A DNA stretch of 64,000 bases from Puccinia triticina (GCF_026914185.1 NC_070573.1:4519501-4583500), one strand, 5' to 3'. Shown: positions 20,968 through 32,595, counted from the stretch's first letter. The notes: generated by a model not told the origin, from the sequence alone. Program-made: numbers and translations.

Positions 20968-21979
20968 GGTCAGCCTTAGAGTCAACACAGTTGACCTAAA
21001 ACTGCCTTTTGTCTCCATTTTATACCTAAACGTGCTCATATCTTTTTAACCTTACAACATAAGGTTGTTTTGACTTCAGATTCTGATTTCTCATGCAATT
21101 TTGACCCTAGTGTTCACTGATCACTTTACAATATCTCTACTCCTTCATAGAGTTTGTGGTTTGTGACACACATGCACAGCAGCGCCGTGTAGTCGCGCCT
21201 GAGCACTCCCAACCACATGTACACATGCGCAGCAGCGCTGTGTAGTCGCACCTGAGCACTCCCAACCACATGTACATGTGTGATTATGACATCCAACTTT
21301 GAAAATTTTCAAAGTCAGGATCCCCCATGCAGCTGGAGGATCCACAGACTTCAGCACACCAGAACCACACCCCAGATAACCCCAGGATCACCACCTAATA
21401 GTTTACAACACTCCCAGTATACCTACCGTCACAGGCGCCTAGGATATTGACAGTAAGTAACCTCTTTCACTGAACCTTGTTTATCTCAGAGGTAAAAGTC
21501 TGTGTCTTGCTTGATCTGTTCTTTTCTGCTGGCCTTTGCCTTCTTTTGATCACAGGGCTGTCCCTCCATAGCTGTTGGCCTTTTCCTTCTCTTGATCACA
21601 GGGCTTTCCCTCTATAACTGCTGGCCTTTGCCTCTTATTGACCAAAGGGCTGTCCCTTCATAACTGTTGGCCTTTGCCTCATTCTTGGTCACAGGGCTGT
21701 CCCTTCATATCTGTCAGGATCCCTCCACGTTTCTTTGGTGAGACGAGGCTGTAGCACTCTCTAGCACAGCTTGGCAGCACTCTTCTGTAGAGGTAGCATT
21801 GCCAGTGGATGTGCATTCCCACCAGAATAACCTTGAATATCTCCTTATCCTTATCCTGCTCTGTTTCTCTTTCTCTTTCTCTCTCTCTTTCATAATTGTA
21901 TTTTCTTTATCCAAAGAAATCCAATTATTTCCCCCTTCTTTCTTGTGTCCTGCTGTCACTATAGAGACTCAGGCTCACA
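20968..21979 (+). repeat. 3' LTR of the gag-only element
   Basis: Almost identical to 16327-17284, except that a 53-54 bp block ending CAACCACATGTACA is present twice (about 21170-21280) where the 5' LTR has it once. The first two bases read GG instead of TG. Confidence 0.85.
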
Positions 21980-22072
21980 AGGTGAATCTGAACCGATAAC
22001 GCGGGAGTTGGAAGGGATGGACTGAGAGGGAAAGTTAAATTTGAAGAAAGATATAAATGGTCTTGAAGAAGA

Positions 22073-22702
22073 TCAATTGTGTGTTAGATGCTCTCTTTGA
22101 GACACTTGTCTCCGCCCCCACAATCTCTCTCCTCCACCAAGGCATCTTCCCTGGGCACACCCACTACTAAGCTCCATCCAAAAGGGACGCTCAGCCGGAG
22201 CACCCATGGTAGACGGGGTCTTGCAGTCGCCATTATCAGTTTCGTGCGTGTGTATGTGTTGCATCTGCTGAGCTGACTGGACAAGTCGCTTGGGGCTCGG
22301 CGGATGGAGCAAAAGACATTGGCGCATGTTGGGCCGCGCAAACTCATGGCTAAGTTCTCCCCGGGAGTCAGGCTGACCCAAAAGGCGTTGGAGCGAGTGG
22401 TGCTGCTTGGCAGGCAACCCGCGCATCCTCCTCCAGGGTTGGCTCAGTTGGGACCAAGAATCAGGCCGAACTCGGCGAGTAACACTGGCACCCAGTGTCA
22501 CACGCCCTTTGTTCAACCATCCCCCATTGGCCAACTCGGGAAGGTAGGAGGTCAAGGACTCCACCTCAGCCTTGAAAACAAGCACTGAGCTTCTGTCCGC
22601 AGCCGCCATTTTGGAGGAACTGCTGCAGGAGACACTATGAAAAAAACTCAAGAAAGTGCTGTCAGTTGACATGCACATTCCAGGTTGAAACTTCAAGTAC
22701 AT
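22073..22702 (-). CDS. Hypothetical protein, low support
   Basis: An open frame of 209 codons with ordinary composition; I recognise no domain. It is rich in Arg, Ser and Gln (for example RRMRGLPAKQHHSLQRLLGQ) and lies between the LTR element and the palindromic array. It could be a fragment of another mobile element or chance. No start context or intron signal helps. Confidence 0.25.
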   Translation of the reverse strand: MYLKFQPGMCMSTDSTFLSFFHSVSCSSSSKMAAADRSSVLVFKAEVESLTSYLPELANGGWLNKGRVTLGASVTRRVRPDSWSQLSQPWRRMRGLPAKQHHSLQRLLGQPDSRGELSHEFARPNMRQCLLLHPPSPKRLVQSAQQMQHIHTHETDNGDCKTPSTMGAPAERPFWMELSSGCAQGRCLGGGERLWGRRQVSQREHLTHN

Positions 22703-22885
22703 CCATGGTCATTCCAAGTTTAATCACAGGTTAGCTCAGCATCAAATTAAGAAGATATGTAGCTCAGCTTTGGACTTAGCACAGTATTTGCATGTGCTAA
22801 GTGTGTCCTGAGCCATGCACCTCAACACCTGCACAGTACTGGTGCTGACTGGTCATCCATACAAATCCATAAAAATCCATACTGG

Positions 22886-24432
22886 CTTGTCAACAGCCCC
22901 CTGGGAAGAATGACCCCTATGTCGGCAAGAATATGTGCCCCTGTTGACTAGGAGGAATCCCCCCTGGTTGACAAGGGCATACCTTCACGCGCGTCAATCC
23001 CTCCTGGTCAACAACACAACAAACACAACAGTGTCGACCGGGAGGAAGCTGGGAGGAAGCTATCCCGGTCATCAACACACGTGTCGAGTGGGAGGAAGCC
23101 CTCCCGGTCGACAACACAACAAACACAGCCGTGTCAACCGGGAGGAAGCACTCCCGGTCACAAACACAATACAACCTGTCAACCGGGAGGAGTCCCTCTC
23201 GGTCGACTGCTGTATATAGCTGTCGACCGGGAGGGACTCTCCCGGTCGACAGGTTTATATTGTGGTCAACTGGGAGAGACTCCTCCCAGTCAACAGTCAC
23301 ATATATCAGTCAATTGGGAGGAGTCCCTCCCGGTCGACTGCCATACACAGCAGTCCACCGGGAGGAGTCCCTCCCGGTTGACAGCCATATCGAGCAGTCG
23401 ACCAGGAGGAGTCCCTCCCAATCAACTGATATATGTGACTGTTGACCGGGAGGAGTCCCTCCCGGTCGGCAACTATATACAGCAGTCAACCGGGAGGGAC
23501 TCCTCCCAGTCAACTGCTGTGTATGGCAGTCGACCGGGAGGGACTCCTCCCCTCCTCCCAGTCGACTGCTTGATATGGCAGTCAACCGGGAGGGACTCCT
23601 CCCAGTCGACTGCTTGATATGGCAGTCAACCGGGAGGGACTCCTCCCAGTCAACTGCTCGATATGGTAGTCAAACGGGAGGGACTCCTCCCAGTCGACTG
23701 CTAGATATGGCAGTTGACCGGGAGGGACTCCTCCCAGTCGACTGCTAGATATGGCAGTTGACCGGGAGGGACTTCTCCCGGTCGACTGCTTGATATGGCT
23801 GTCGACAGGGAGGGACTCCTCCCAGTTGACTGCTTGATATGGCAGTCGACCGGGAGGGACTCCTCCCAGTCGACTGTTCGATATGGCAGTTGACCGGGAG
23901 GGACTCCTAGCAGTTGACCAGGAGGAGTCCCTCCCGATTGGCTGATATATGTGACTGTTGACCGGGAGGAGTCCCTCCGGGTGTACTGCCATATTGAGCA
24001 GTTGACTGGGAGGAGTCCCTCCCACTCGACTGCCATATCGAGCAGTCGACTGGGAGGAGGGGAGGAGTCCCTCCCGATTGACTGATATATGTGACTGTCA
24101 ACCGGGAGGAGTCCCTCCCGGTTGACAACTATATACAGCAGTCGACCGGGAGGGACTCCTCCCCTCCTCCCAGTCAACTGCTCAATATGGCAGTTGACCG
24201 GGAGGGACTCCTCCCCTCCTCCCAGTTGACTGCTCAATATGGCAGTCGACCAGGAGGGACTCCTCCCAGTCGACTGCTGTGTATGGCAGTCGACCGGGAG
24301 GGACTCCTCCCGGTAACGTTATTGACCAGGAGGGATTCCTCCCGGTCGAAGTCGTTGTATATAGCTTTTTACCGGGTGGGATTCCTCATTGTCAACAAGG
24401 GCGCTTACTCTTGTTGACCCGGAGGGATGGGG
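22886..24432. repeat. Long array of palindromic minisatellite units
   Basis: About 30 units of roughly 44-60 bp. Each contains an inverted repeat of the type GTCGACCGGGAGG-GACT-CCTCCCAGTCGAC, joined by spacers such as TGCTTGATATGGCA or TGCCATATCGAGCA that also alternate in orientation. Open frames in both directions (Pro/Ser/Gly/Arg-rich) are by-products. The outer units are more divergent (TTGTCAAC or GTTGAC with AGGAGGAAT), and the middle ones near 23560-23880 are most alike. Confidence 0.9.
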
Positions 24433-25193
24433 AGGTCAAGCATGTAACTGTGACCTCCAATGCGGGGGACTTTGGATGAGTCAGGGGCAGCTCAGCATTT
24501 GCCTCAGGACTGAGTCTGTGCACCTCAGACCAAGCTTCCTGTACCTCAGTCTAGTGTATTTTGCACTATGGACTTAAGCTAAGGAAATTCCAAACTTTCC
24601 AGGGTGTACCACCCTGGGATTCATTTGTATGGGCCTGGTCTCAACTAGGAATGAACTCAGGTATGCTGCATGTCAACTGAGAGCACTTACTTGAGTTTTT
24701 ACATAGTGAGACCCTTGCGCCGGGCATGGCCCGGAAGCCGTTGCCCTCAAAGCTCAAGCTGGACGACATGCCACTTGAGCTCCCGCTTGTGTGCTTGCTT
24801 GTCTCCAACGTCTTCCATTACATCCCTGACCGCTTATGGCCACTTGTTGCTGGTGGCTTGCGTGATCTCAATGGTGCCCAGCCAGGGTCTGGAGGTGCTT
24901 AACCGCTCGCCATACTGCTGGAAAGTCAAAAACCAAACATGTTCTGGATTCAGGAAATTTATATCCTTATGTGGCTTTCTTTTCTAAATTCATTATACCT
25001 TCAAGGAAAATTTCTACAGTAGTCATTGAAAGAACCAAATTATCCTCTACTAATTTTTTGTATCAACATGATTTGCTGGCTTGAATAGATGTTCAAGCAT
25101 CTGACTTGATCCACCAAATGAGCATTGTTAAACTGGAATTAAATCTAAAAAAAATTAAGCCAGATATAGAAACCTCCTTTTTGAGTTGCATTC
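24433..25193. other. No supported gene
   Basis: A 105-codon frame (24670-24987) contains LPLKLKLDDMPLELPLV-type coding in another phase, hinting at an old coding fragment (CGGAAGCCGTTGCCCTCAAA region), but nothing recognisable. The rest is AT-rich. Confidence 0.35.
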
Positions 25194-25280
25194 TGTAACC
25201 CCCCCTCCTTGGGGGTGTCACAAGAAGGTTCACAGGTTCCCAAATAATCCTGTACTTAGTCCAGCCACTCCCCCGCCCCT

Positions 25281-25386
25281 CCTAGCTCAGCAGAGATTGG
25301 TATGCCATCTCTCCTGAGCTAGGTGAGTCCCTTCCCATTTCCCTTTTTCCCCATTCTCCTTCTTTCACTATTGTAAATACTGACAG
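25281..25386 (+). other. LTR hairpin plus intron-like segment, family A
   Basis: CCTAGCTCAGCAGAGAT at 25281 pairs with ATCTCTCCTGAGCTAGG ending 25323. The last G starts GTGAGT (25323-25328), a good splice donor. A pyrimidine-rich stretch leads to CTGACAG (ends 25386), after which the distal half of the hairpin (AGAGATTGGTATGCC..CTGAGCTAG) is repeated. The same order is found in the other two LTR families. It is repeated in the 3' LTR. Confidence 0.6.
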
Positions 25387-25717
25387 AGAGATTGGTATGC
25401 CATCTCTCCTGAGCTAGCACCCCTGACCTTTTGCAATATCAGAATCAGAGGTTCTAGAAAGCTGCCCCCCTGTCCCGCACGCCCAGTTCCCGCCTCCGAC
25501 CCTGACCTAGTGAAGGCATCCCTAGTGACCGCTTACACTTTTTTTTTCTTGAACCTCCCCTTACCGGACCGACTTTCAACATTCGGATCTATCGACCGTC
25601 GAGACGTGGAACAATCCCCGTCCTCCGGACCCCTGACCCGACCTGACCCCAGCCCTGCCCAGACACCCCAGAAAGACCCGCACCTAAACTCCGCTCGCTT
25701 CAACCAAACCAGGACAC

Positions 25718-28126
25718 ATGTCCACGAGGCGAACAGTATCCTCAGACCAACTCTTACCACCCATTGACACGGAAGCAGCAATCCGCGCAGCCAACAAAGC
25801 CAAACGGATCGCGAAACAATCGGCCAGAGACCAAGCCCTCGCCGCTGCAGCCTTAGCTGGACCCCTGGTTCCCAGATCCTCCAACGAAGAGCCCCCCGTA
25901 CCCAGCACATCCTCAGGCATCAAAATCGAGCCTCCCACAGCCTCCTCCTGCCCTGCCTCACTTTCCTCGTCTCTGACCCTCCCAACTGCTGTCGGGTTCA
26001 AAACCGACACAGCTTCCTCCCTTTTCTCTAGCAACGCTCCGGACCCCCGCTCGGTACGCGCGTGGCCAATCATCCCACCTACCTCGATCCGCCCCCCTCC
26101 CCCACCACTGGGCCCCCTCAACCCAACAGTATTGGCTCCGCCAGCCCTACCCCCAACAGACAAACTGAGCGCAACAAAACCAACCATGGACACACAGCCC
26201 CCTCCCAACTCCGGCAATCCAGACGGCCCGAGTACCACGCACAGCGCTACCGTCCCCGCAACAGAGCCTCCGAAGCCGACCCAGACTCTTGACGGACCGG
26301 GCATGATCGCCGAGATGCACCGAATGTCCTTGCAAATTCAGCAAGCAAATCTCGACGCACAGCGCGCCGCAGACGCGAGGGCACAAGCGATCCAACGTGC
26401 CGCGGACGAGAGAGCGCTGGCCGACGCTGAGCGATTCGCTCGACTGGAAGAAGCTCTCATCAGGGCTTCCATCAGACCACACAGCCCATCCCGCACCCCG
26501 GCCCAACTAAACGGCCACATTGACCTTTAACGGTTCCGCACCTCCGACGGCCCAGTCTTTACTGGGCCATACCACGAAACCAAACCATTTCTCACTTGGA
26601 TTACGGGCCTCAAAATCTTCTTTTTGACAAAGGCCGTGTCCAAGGACAACGACAAGATTCGAATCACTGGAACTCTGATCAAAGAGACTAACCTTCTCTC
26701 CTTTTACTCAAACGAGGCGTCCAAACACCTCGGCACAACCTGGACCTCCTTCAAAACGGCCCTTTTCACCACCGCTCTCCCGATCCGTTGGCGCACCGAA
26801 TTACAAGGGAAGATTCAAAAACTCCACATGGGCGACACCGAGCCTTTCAGCCAATTCGAATCCCGTGCTCGTACATTGCAACGGATGATTAACTTCGACT
26901 CCGCCACGCCAGAGATCACCGACCTCCAACTAGCTGAGTGGATCACGCTAGGCTTGCCAGACGACCTCCGGGGCGATGTCTACCGATTCGAGCTACTCGA
27001 ACAGGACCCCTTTCAATTCCCTCGCTTCTCCAAGCAAGTCCGCATTTACTACGAGGCACGCCCTCGTCGCGCAACTACCACCCGCACCAGGAGGGCCACC
27101 ACGGTCACCGCCAACGACACCGGACCCCCGCCTGAAAAAAAGGAACCCCGAATGTCAGAAGAACTCCGTTGGAAGATCCATTCTTACCTCGACTCGTTGG
27201 GACTCTGTCACTGGTGCAAGCAACATTGTGGATCGGTCAACAGGACGTGCTCCAATTCTATAGACCGCTCCCATGTTAACTTCCCCCCCTCCTTCCGCGC
27301 ACCGCCAAAGCCCGCCAATTATGCACCGCCCCAAGCATGGAGAAGTCCACACGGCCCCACCTCTAAATCAATGCCAGGCCGAGCCACCTCCCGCCCCGCC
27401 GGCGTCGCCAGTGCTGCAGAATCGAACGATGATCTGTACCCACACCTCGACAAGACCTCCGCTGCGGCTATTGACGACATCAATGGCCACATCCATTACG
27501 GTGCGGAAGAGACCATGGACCTCATCAACAAAGACGTGGAAGCGGCAGCGGTGACCACCTTTCAACAAGAAAACCCTTACTTTGACCCTGCCTTAGAATC
27601 TCGCATAGCGGCGCTCCTTGGCCCCGATCCGACAGAGCTGTATGTTCCCCGCCCTGTCTCCTCCCCTTGCCCCCTACACCAATTTCACAACGGTAGATGC
27701 TTACGGGGAAGCCCTCTGACAGTGCTGGTTCGGACGCCGCCGATATCCCGCAAGAGCCCGCAGCCGCCAGCCATTGAACTCAAAAAGAAACCGCGAACCC
27801 CCGTATTCCCTCCACCCCTTCCCATCCCCGTCCACCGTCCCTTGCCTTGCTTTATGTTGTGTCCAACCCCCCAGCGACCGCCCAACTCTACACCCTCTTC
27901 CCCATCTTTTCCATCGACCGAAAGCGATCACCATCACTTACACCCCTCCTTTCCTCCCCCACAGCCCTCACCACAATCCCATGCCGCCAGTTCTTTCCAC
28001 CCCCGCCAGAATTCATCTTACCTTCCCTTGAAATCCCCAATTTTTTCCTCCTTCATCCTAAAGTTTCCTCCAGCTGCTCCCCGTTTTTTTCTTATAGGGG
28101 GGGAGAATGTAACCCCCCCTCCTTAG
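25718..28126 (+). pseudogene. Gag-like protein of family A, one in-frame stop
   Basis: A single frame of about 800 codons starts at ATG 25718 (MSTRRTVSSDQLLPP). It runs through a Pro/Ser-rich region, an Ala/Arg-rich coiled coil (NLDAQRAADARAQAIQRAAD), and a gag core (KIRITGTLIKETNLLSFYS, LQRMINFDSATPEITDLQL). Next come an unusual Cys/His cluster CHWCKQHCGSVNRTC and a Pro-rich tail. It is cut by TAA at 26528-26530, just before RFRTSDG; family C has an uninterrupted DLRKFRTSDG there. The tail reads through the polypurine tract into the 3' LTR. It probably forms particles for an element copied by another's enzymes. Confidence 0.75.
28096..28107 (+). promoter_or_regulatory. Polypurine tract, family A
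   Basis: AGGGGGGGAGAA directly before the TG of the 3' LTR. Confidence 0.75.
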
Positions 28127-28451
28127 GGGTGTCGCAAGAAGGTTCACAGGTTCCCAAATAATCCTGTACTTAGTCCAGCCACTCCCCCGCCCCTCCTAGC
28201 TCAGCAGAGATTGGTATGCCATCTCTCCTGAGCTAGGTGAGTCCCTTCCCATTTCCCTTTTTCCCCATTCTCCTTCTTTCACTATTGTAAATACTGACAG
28301 AGAGATTGGTATGCCATCTCTCCTGAGCTAGCACCCCTGACCTTTTGCAATATCAGAATCAGAGGTTCTAGAAAGCTGTCCCCCTGTCCCGCACGCCCAG
28401 TTCCCGCCTCCGACCCTGACCTAGTGAAGCGCTCCCTAGTGACCGCTTACA
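28108..28451 (+). repeat. 3' LTR, family A
   Basis: 344 bp, near-identical to 25194-25537. It repeats the hairpin and intron-like segment and ends GCTTACA before the CATTC duplication. Confidence 0.92.
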
Positions 28452-28456
28452 CATTC

Positions 28457-29004
28457 CTGAGGAATCTGCAAGACCTACCTTGCAAATGATTTAGTTCAAG
28501 GAAGACTTGATTTTTTTTGCCTTTTATTTGAAGTTATTGGCAAGTTGAATTAATTGGAAAAGTGGAACTCAAATCAGAGATTTTTGATTTGATGTGTCAA
28601 CATGATGTATATATTTACCTCAGGTGTACCAAATGTTATGAATGAAAAACAAACTCTGGTTAAACTCATTGAAAATGGTTGCTCTCAACAAGTTGAAAAA
28701 TATGGTTATATTGGTTAAACATTATTGGAATTGGCAGTACATTATTGCAAGATGTGTGGGAGTTGTTTTGAAAGTCTGAATAACAGGTTTAATGAAAGGT
28801 TAGGTAAAAGCTGTTGTTGAACAAGTTTGAATAAAGTCTAGATAGAGCCATATTGATCTTGTGATGTAATATCACTAGATGTGTGAGGGACTAGGGTTCA
28901 GGTACATTCAGGTGATTTTGAGTTCCACAAATGCAATCATGACAATGAGTTCTGTTGTGGCAAGAGAATGAGATGAAGATATGATATCCAAGTTTATTGA
29001 ATTC
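28457..29004. other. AT-rich spacer
   Basis: Continues the host sequence interrupted at 25193. No gene or RNA is evident. Confidence 0.5.
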
Positions 29005-29310
29005 ACACAATCTTGGTGCCTCAGATCTAAGTTTTGGCGTGTGTTCTTTAGCAAAAAACCCTCCAAAACACCTCCTCAGACCACAATGTAAGTCAATGAT
29101 CTCACAAAACCCAAAAAACCGTTGAAAATATTCCCCAAACACTTCATGAGAAGCACCTTGGAATGACCCTCCAGCCTGTGCCGCAGCAACACACAAAAAA
29201 GTGTCGGTCAAATTTTAAATCAAGGAGGGGCCTAATCAAATGATTTAGGGGGCCTCCAGGGAGGGGGTAGGACGAAACCGGATCCCCTGGGGGGAAACAG
29301 CTCCAGCATC
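29005..29310. repeat. Dispersed repeat, copy 1 (other copy 42350-42600)
   Basis: The blocks CAGATCTAAGTTTTGG, ATGACCCTCCAG, GGGGCCTAA..TTAGGGGGCCTCC, AGGGAGGGGG, ACGAAACC and ATCCCCTG occur in the same order in both places at similar spacing. No coding capacity. The GGGGCCTAA..TTAGG..GCC part is an inverted repeat. Class unknown. Confidence 0.5.
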
Positions 29311-29409
29311 CACCTCTTTAAGTACTCGGCCCACCTCATGTATGTACCTTGAAAATTTTTGGCTTCACTATGGCAATCACCATATCGACTGTTGTCTGAG
29401 CCGTAGACG

Positions 29410-30369
29410 GTGATAAACACTGCCCTCCGTACAGGTTTTTGCAAGCCTCAGCCGCCTCGCCATTCAGAATATCCCTCACAATTGCCCCGCAACTGTTGCC
29501 GCTACCTCGACGCGTGCACCGCCCTCATTCCTTCCTCTTGCACTGGACCCGAGCACCAGTGCGCCCTGGACATGCACAATCTCATCGGCAATTCAGTCAG
29601 ATCCATCGTCCTCGACCATACCTCTGTCACTGACCTCGGCATCGCCCATCTTGCTCGCTCGCTCTCAACCGCTCTGCAAGAGTCCTCAGACCGGCCCAGC
29701 GAACTTCCCTCCGACGAGCCGTTTAGAGAGCTCAGGTCGATTAGTTTGAGGGGCTTGCATTGTGTGACTGACCGCTCCGCAAAACACCTGAGTTGGTATC
29801 AAACCTGTTATCCATAGGTGAGTTTGGCGTGACTATCTCTTGTTCTACTAATCATCAGGTGCTGCACGCACTGGTCCATCAGACCTCACAGGCACATCGT
29901 GTACAGAGGCAACGCCGCTCATCTTGAACAGACCGCAGGCGGCCCATCACACGCAGTCCCCCCTCCGGCCTGCGCGATCAGAAGACGAGCTCGAGCTGTT
30001 CTGGCGGACCTTGGACCCACCCGAGCAATTGAATAAGCTGCTGAGCCAGCATAAGCATGACAACATCCCAGCCGGCGGGCCGTTCTTTTTCCAAATCAAC
30101 CGATCCGATTGCGCTTATTCCAAGAAATATGGAGCCTGCTTGGAGTCCTTGGCTTTTGCCAAACGCTTCCCACCTCTCTGCCTCCTGCCCCGTCCCCCCT
30201 ATCCACCGTTAAACCCCCAAATCTTCATCCTCCATCCACGCTTCAGTCAGCCACTCCCCACGCTCATGTCTCCAGTCAATCTTCTTCTCTCCCCTCGATC
30301 AAACGCAAAAAACTCAACCCTTCTATCCTAGACGACTTTCTCGAAGTCCGAAAGTCTCGCAGGAAGTAG
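29410..30369 (+). pseudogene. Decayed leucine-rich-repeat protein gene
   Basis: An open frame to 29817 contains two LRR-like units of the AMN1/F-box type (SVRSIVLDHTSVTDLGIAHL and LRSISLRGLHCVTDRSAKHL). GTGAGT directly follows its TAG at 29815, and ATCATCAG at about 29856-29863 could end an intron. Coding-like sequence then continues in shifting frames (ELELFWRTLDPPEQLNKLL, then IKRKKLNPSILDDFLEVRK to the stop at 30367-30369). The changes of frame suggest a pseudogene, or an exon structure I failed to resolve. The basic C-terminal tail could be a nuclear signal. The function is a guess from the repeat type only. Confidence 0.4.
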
Positions 30370-31499
30370 ACCACCCCCACAATCGTTCTTTGTATGTATC
30401 AACACAAAAGTCAGTGGGCCCCTGTAAGAATTGTGTCATTGTGCCATAAATATTGCATACACCGCTAATCTTGTTGACTGGTCCAACATGGCATCAAACA
30501 GAATAGTAATTTGAATGTATTGTCTTTGCCAAGTACGTTGGACCGTTTCAACTTTTTGTTTTTTTGTTTTATGGATTTATTCTAACTTACCAGATTGATT
30601 TCTGGCCAAAGTATCCCACGACCTTCATGTTCCCTGCAGCTTGTGTAAGGGTTGGGTGCTTGGTCTCTGTTAGGGCAGAGGGCTCACATAATTAGAGGGC
30701 TTTTGATTGTTTTGAAAGAAAGATTTGTGCAATAGGAAATGTTTTCACTGGTGAAATTGCAGATAGCAAAAAAATTACTGTGGAGGTAAGTAATTCAGGT
30801 ACAAATGAGAAAAGACTATTGACTGGGGATTTTATTCCAGGGAGTTGGCAGAGTGGAAGAGTTGGCATCAAGCTTGGTACCTAGGTGAATTAATGATTTC
30901 TGGAGCTCAAAATCAACCGGACTGACTTAGACTTCAACTGGACTGACTTAGAATTATTTCTTCACAGGATGTATGTAACATTCTAAATACCAAATGAAAT
31001 GTTGATTTGTATGGCTCCATGGAGGATCCCTGAAATTTTTGATTGAAGTACGTTTTGGAGTTGATGTGGGGCTGAAGGACCCCCCTGAGTCAGAAATTGT
31101 AGTTGCTTAATAGAGGACCTTCTGAGATTTCCCACTGTAACATCAAGTGAATTATATATGTAAATATGTGACAAGGTGGTCTCAACTTGTTTATGATAAA
31201 TTATTGTTTGTGGATTATTCACAATATAAAGCAAGATGTTGTGGAGGGGGTGGGCTCTTTTCTTTTTGGAAATCTATTCACAATTTTGAATATTTATTTA
31301 CTGAACTCATTATTGTCAGACTTACCATTTCCTAATGAATATCATGAGAGGAAGGTGCTAAAACTTGTCTGCTGGTGAAAACTTGATCTTGATAAGTTTC
31401 AACAAGCCAGTCAGATTTAGCTATTCCCTCTAGATTAAGAATTTTAGCCAACCAGAAGTCCTCCAATCAAAATTTATGAATGTGTATGAGATAATTTTA
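30370..31499. other. AT-rich spacer without a gene
   Basis: Nothing coding. CAACYGGACTGACTTAGA is directly repeated at about 30916-30950. Confidence 0.45.
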
Positions 31500-31620
31500 T
31501 ACCTAATTTGGGGGCGCCTGGAAGGGAATGACTATGCCAAGGGAGAAATGGTAGGTGGGCCCTTAGGAAGTTGACACAGGTTTTTGGGCCCTGCAGCGGC
31601 GAAGCCGCCTTGGCCTCTAG
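31500..31620 (+). mobile_element. Helitron-like 3' end, copy 1
   Basis: The hairpin GCGGC-GAA-GCCGC (31596-31608) is followed after 8 nt by CTAG (31617-31620) and a T, the canonical Helitron terminus. The same hairpin and 8-nt spacing recur at 32094-32118, and a related end is at 46233-46259. The sequences upstream of the three ends differ, so these are separate insertions. The 5' end was not identified. Confidence 0.5.
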
Positions 31621-31989
31621 TTATTAATATCCTCAACAGTTGACAGAAACACTACTCTTTCTGCTTTTTGTCTGATGCCTGCCATCTGATTCCAGTTATT
31701 TACTTCGATGGAATCCAACTGGGAATTGAGAATATGTACACTAATTGAAATTGGGCCATTGTCTTGTCCTCCTCAATACAATTTCCACAATATGTGATGC
31801 ACCAGAATGGAAGGAAAGGTGAAAGTAGGTGGAACAGCAAAGCACCCTTTTGGAAATGAACCTTAAATTTGCCTTGTAAGCTTGTCTACTCATGTCAAGA
31901 GTGAGTTTCATTTCACTCAGGTTGATATTACCGTACTTACCTCAACAGTGAGTAGATAGTGTATTTCAGCCACTATTGTGGGCAAGGTA

Positions 31990-32118
31990 GTAGTGGATAG
32001 AGGAAAACCCTGCTTGATTGGAGGAGGGGTTGCCAATGGCAGGGATGGTTTGCAGGGGAGCTTGAAAGGGATGCATTTCCCCCTGAAAGTGCAGCGGCGA
32101 AGCCGCCTTGGACGCTAG
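31990..32118 (+). mobile_element. Helitron-like 3' end, copy 2
   Basis: Hairpin 32094-32106, 8-nt spacer, CTAG at 32115-32118, then T. It lies 498 bp after copy 1, so the element ending here may start just after copy 1 or contain it. Confidence 0.5.
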
Positions 32119-32149
32119 TCCTATTAAAGCATGGGATTCCTACAAAAAA

Positions 32150-32400
32150 AAAAAATTCAAGGGTTCCCCCTACATTTTGAACAAAAATGCAAAAAAAATT
32201 CAAAGGTTTCCCCTTTTTTACATATTTTCATACAACCATCCAAGCTCCACCATGCTCGACAACATAAACTTTCCACAACAACAAGGCCACACAGGGATCA
32301 AGCCTGCACCCAGCCACCCAACGTCAGCAAGCTGCGCAGGTACCTGCCTGAATTTGGACCCAGACTGGACACCCGCACCCGCCGGAAGATACCTGCGCAC
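32150..32400 (-). repeat. SINE-like dispersed repeat, copy 2
   Basis: TTCAAGGGTTCCCCCT and TTCAAAGGTTTCCCCT at 32156-32216 and a B-box-like sequence (minus strand GGCTTGATCCC, about 32295) correspond to 15500-15760 and 61790-62110. Confidence 0.3.
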
Positions 32401-32595
32401 TGTGTTAAGTTGATGATATGAATATTTAAATTTGTGCGATGAATATTTCTATTTCTATTTACTAAGTCTGTTGAGCTGAGGCTACCAGACTGTGCAATGT
32501 ATATACAATGTGATGATGATAATGATAAGATGTGATGATAATGAGAGTGAATGAATGAAAGGAACAACTCTGCTTGGCTTCATGCCAGTGTCTAT

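Larger units (their letters stand above)
16327..21979 (+). mobile_element. Gag-only LTR retrotransposon with ~1-kb LTRs
   Basis: Long terminal repeats of 958 and about 1012 bp enclose 3.7 kb that encodes only gag-like protein. A perfect 5-bp target duplication AGGTG flanks it (16322-16326 and 21980-21984). The LTR starts TGTCAGCC and ends GGCTCACA. No protease, RT or integrase motif is found, so the element must be mobilised in trans. A TGGGGGCCTCATCG stretch begins 3 nt after the 5' LTR and may be a tRNA-type primer site. A purine stretch TAGGGAAGG precedes the 3' LTR. Confidence 0.85.
25194..28451 (+). mobile_element. Short gag-only LTR element, family A
   Basis: Two 344-bp LTRs (25194-25537 and 28108-28451, TGTAACCCCCC to GCTTACA) are flanked by a perfect CATTC duplication (25189-25193 and 28452-28456). 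The LTRs differ at roughly six positions. Only a gag-like ORF is present. In place of a tRNA primer site, the 5' LTR is followed at once by C then nine T (25538-25547) and CTTGAACCT. The family C element at 36898-40177 has the same arrangement. Confidence 0.9.

Noticed and set aside
23081..24237. Long Pro/Ser/Gly/Arg-rich ORFs on both strands (up to 178 codons)
   Set aside because: They are translations of the palindromic minisatellite; both strands and several frames give the same type of peptide, so no gene is implied.
22886..24432. CRISPR-like array
   Set aside because: Units are themselves palindromic, vary in length and have no unique spacers; the organism is eukaryotic and no cas genes occur.
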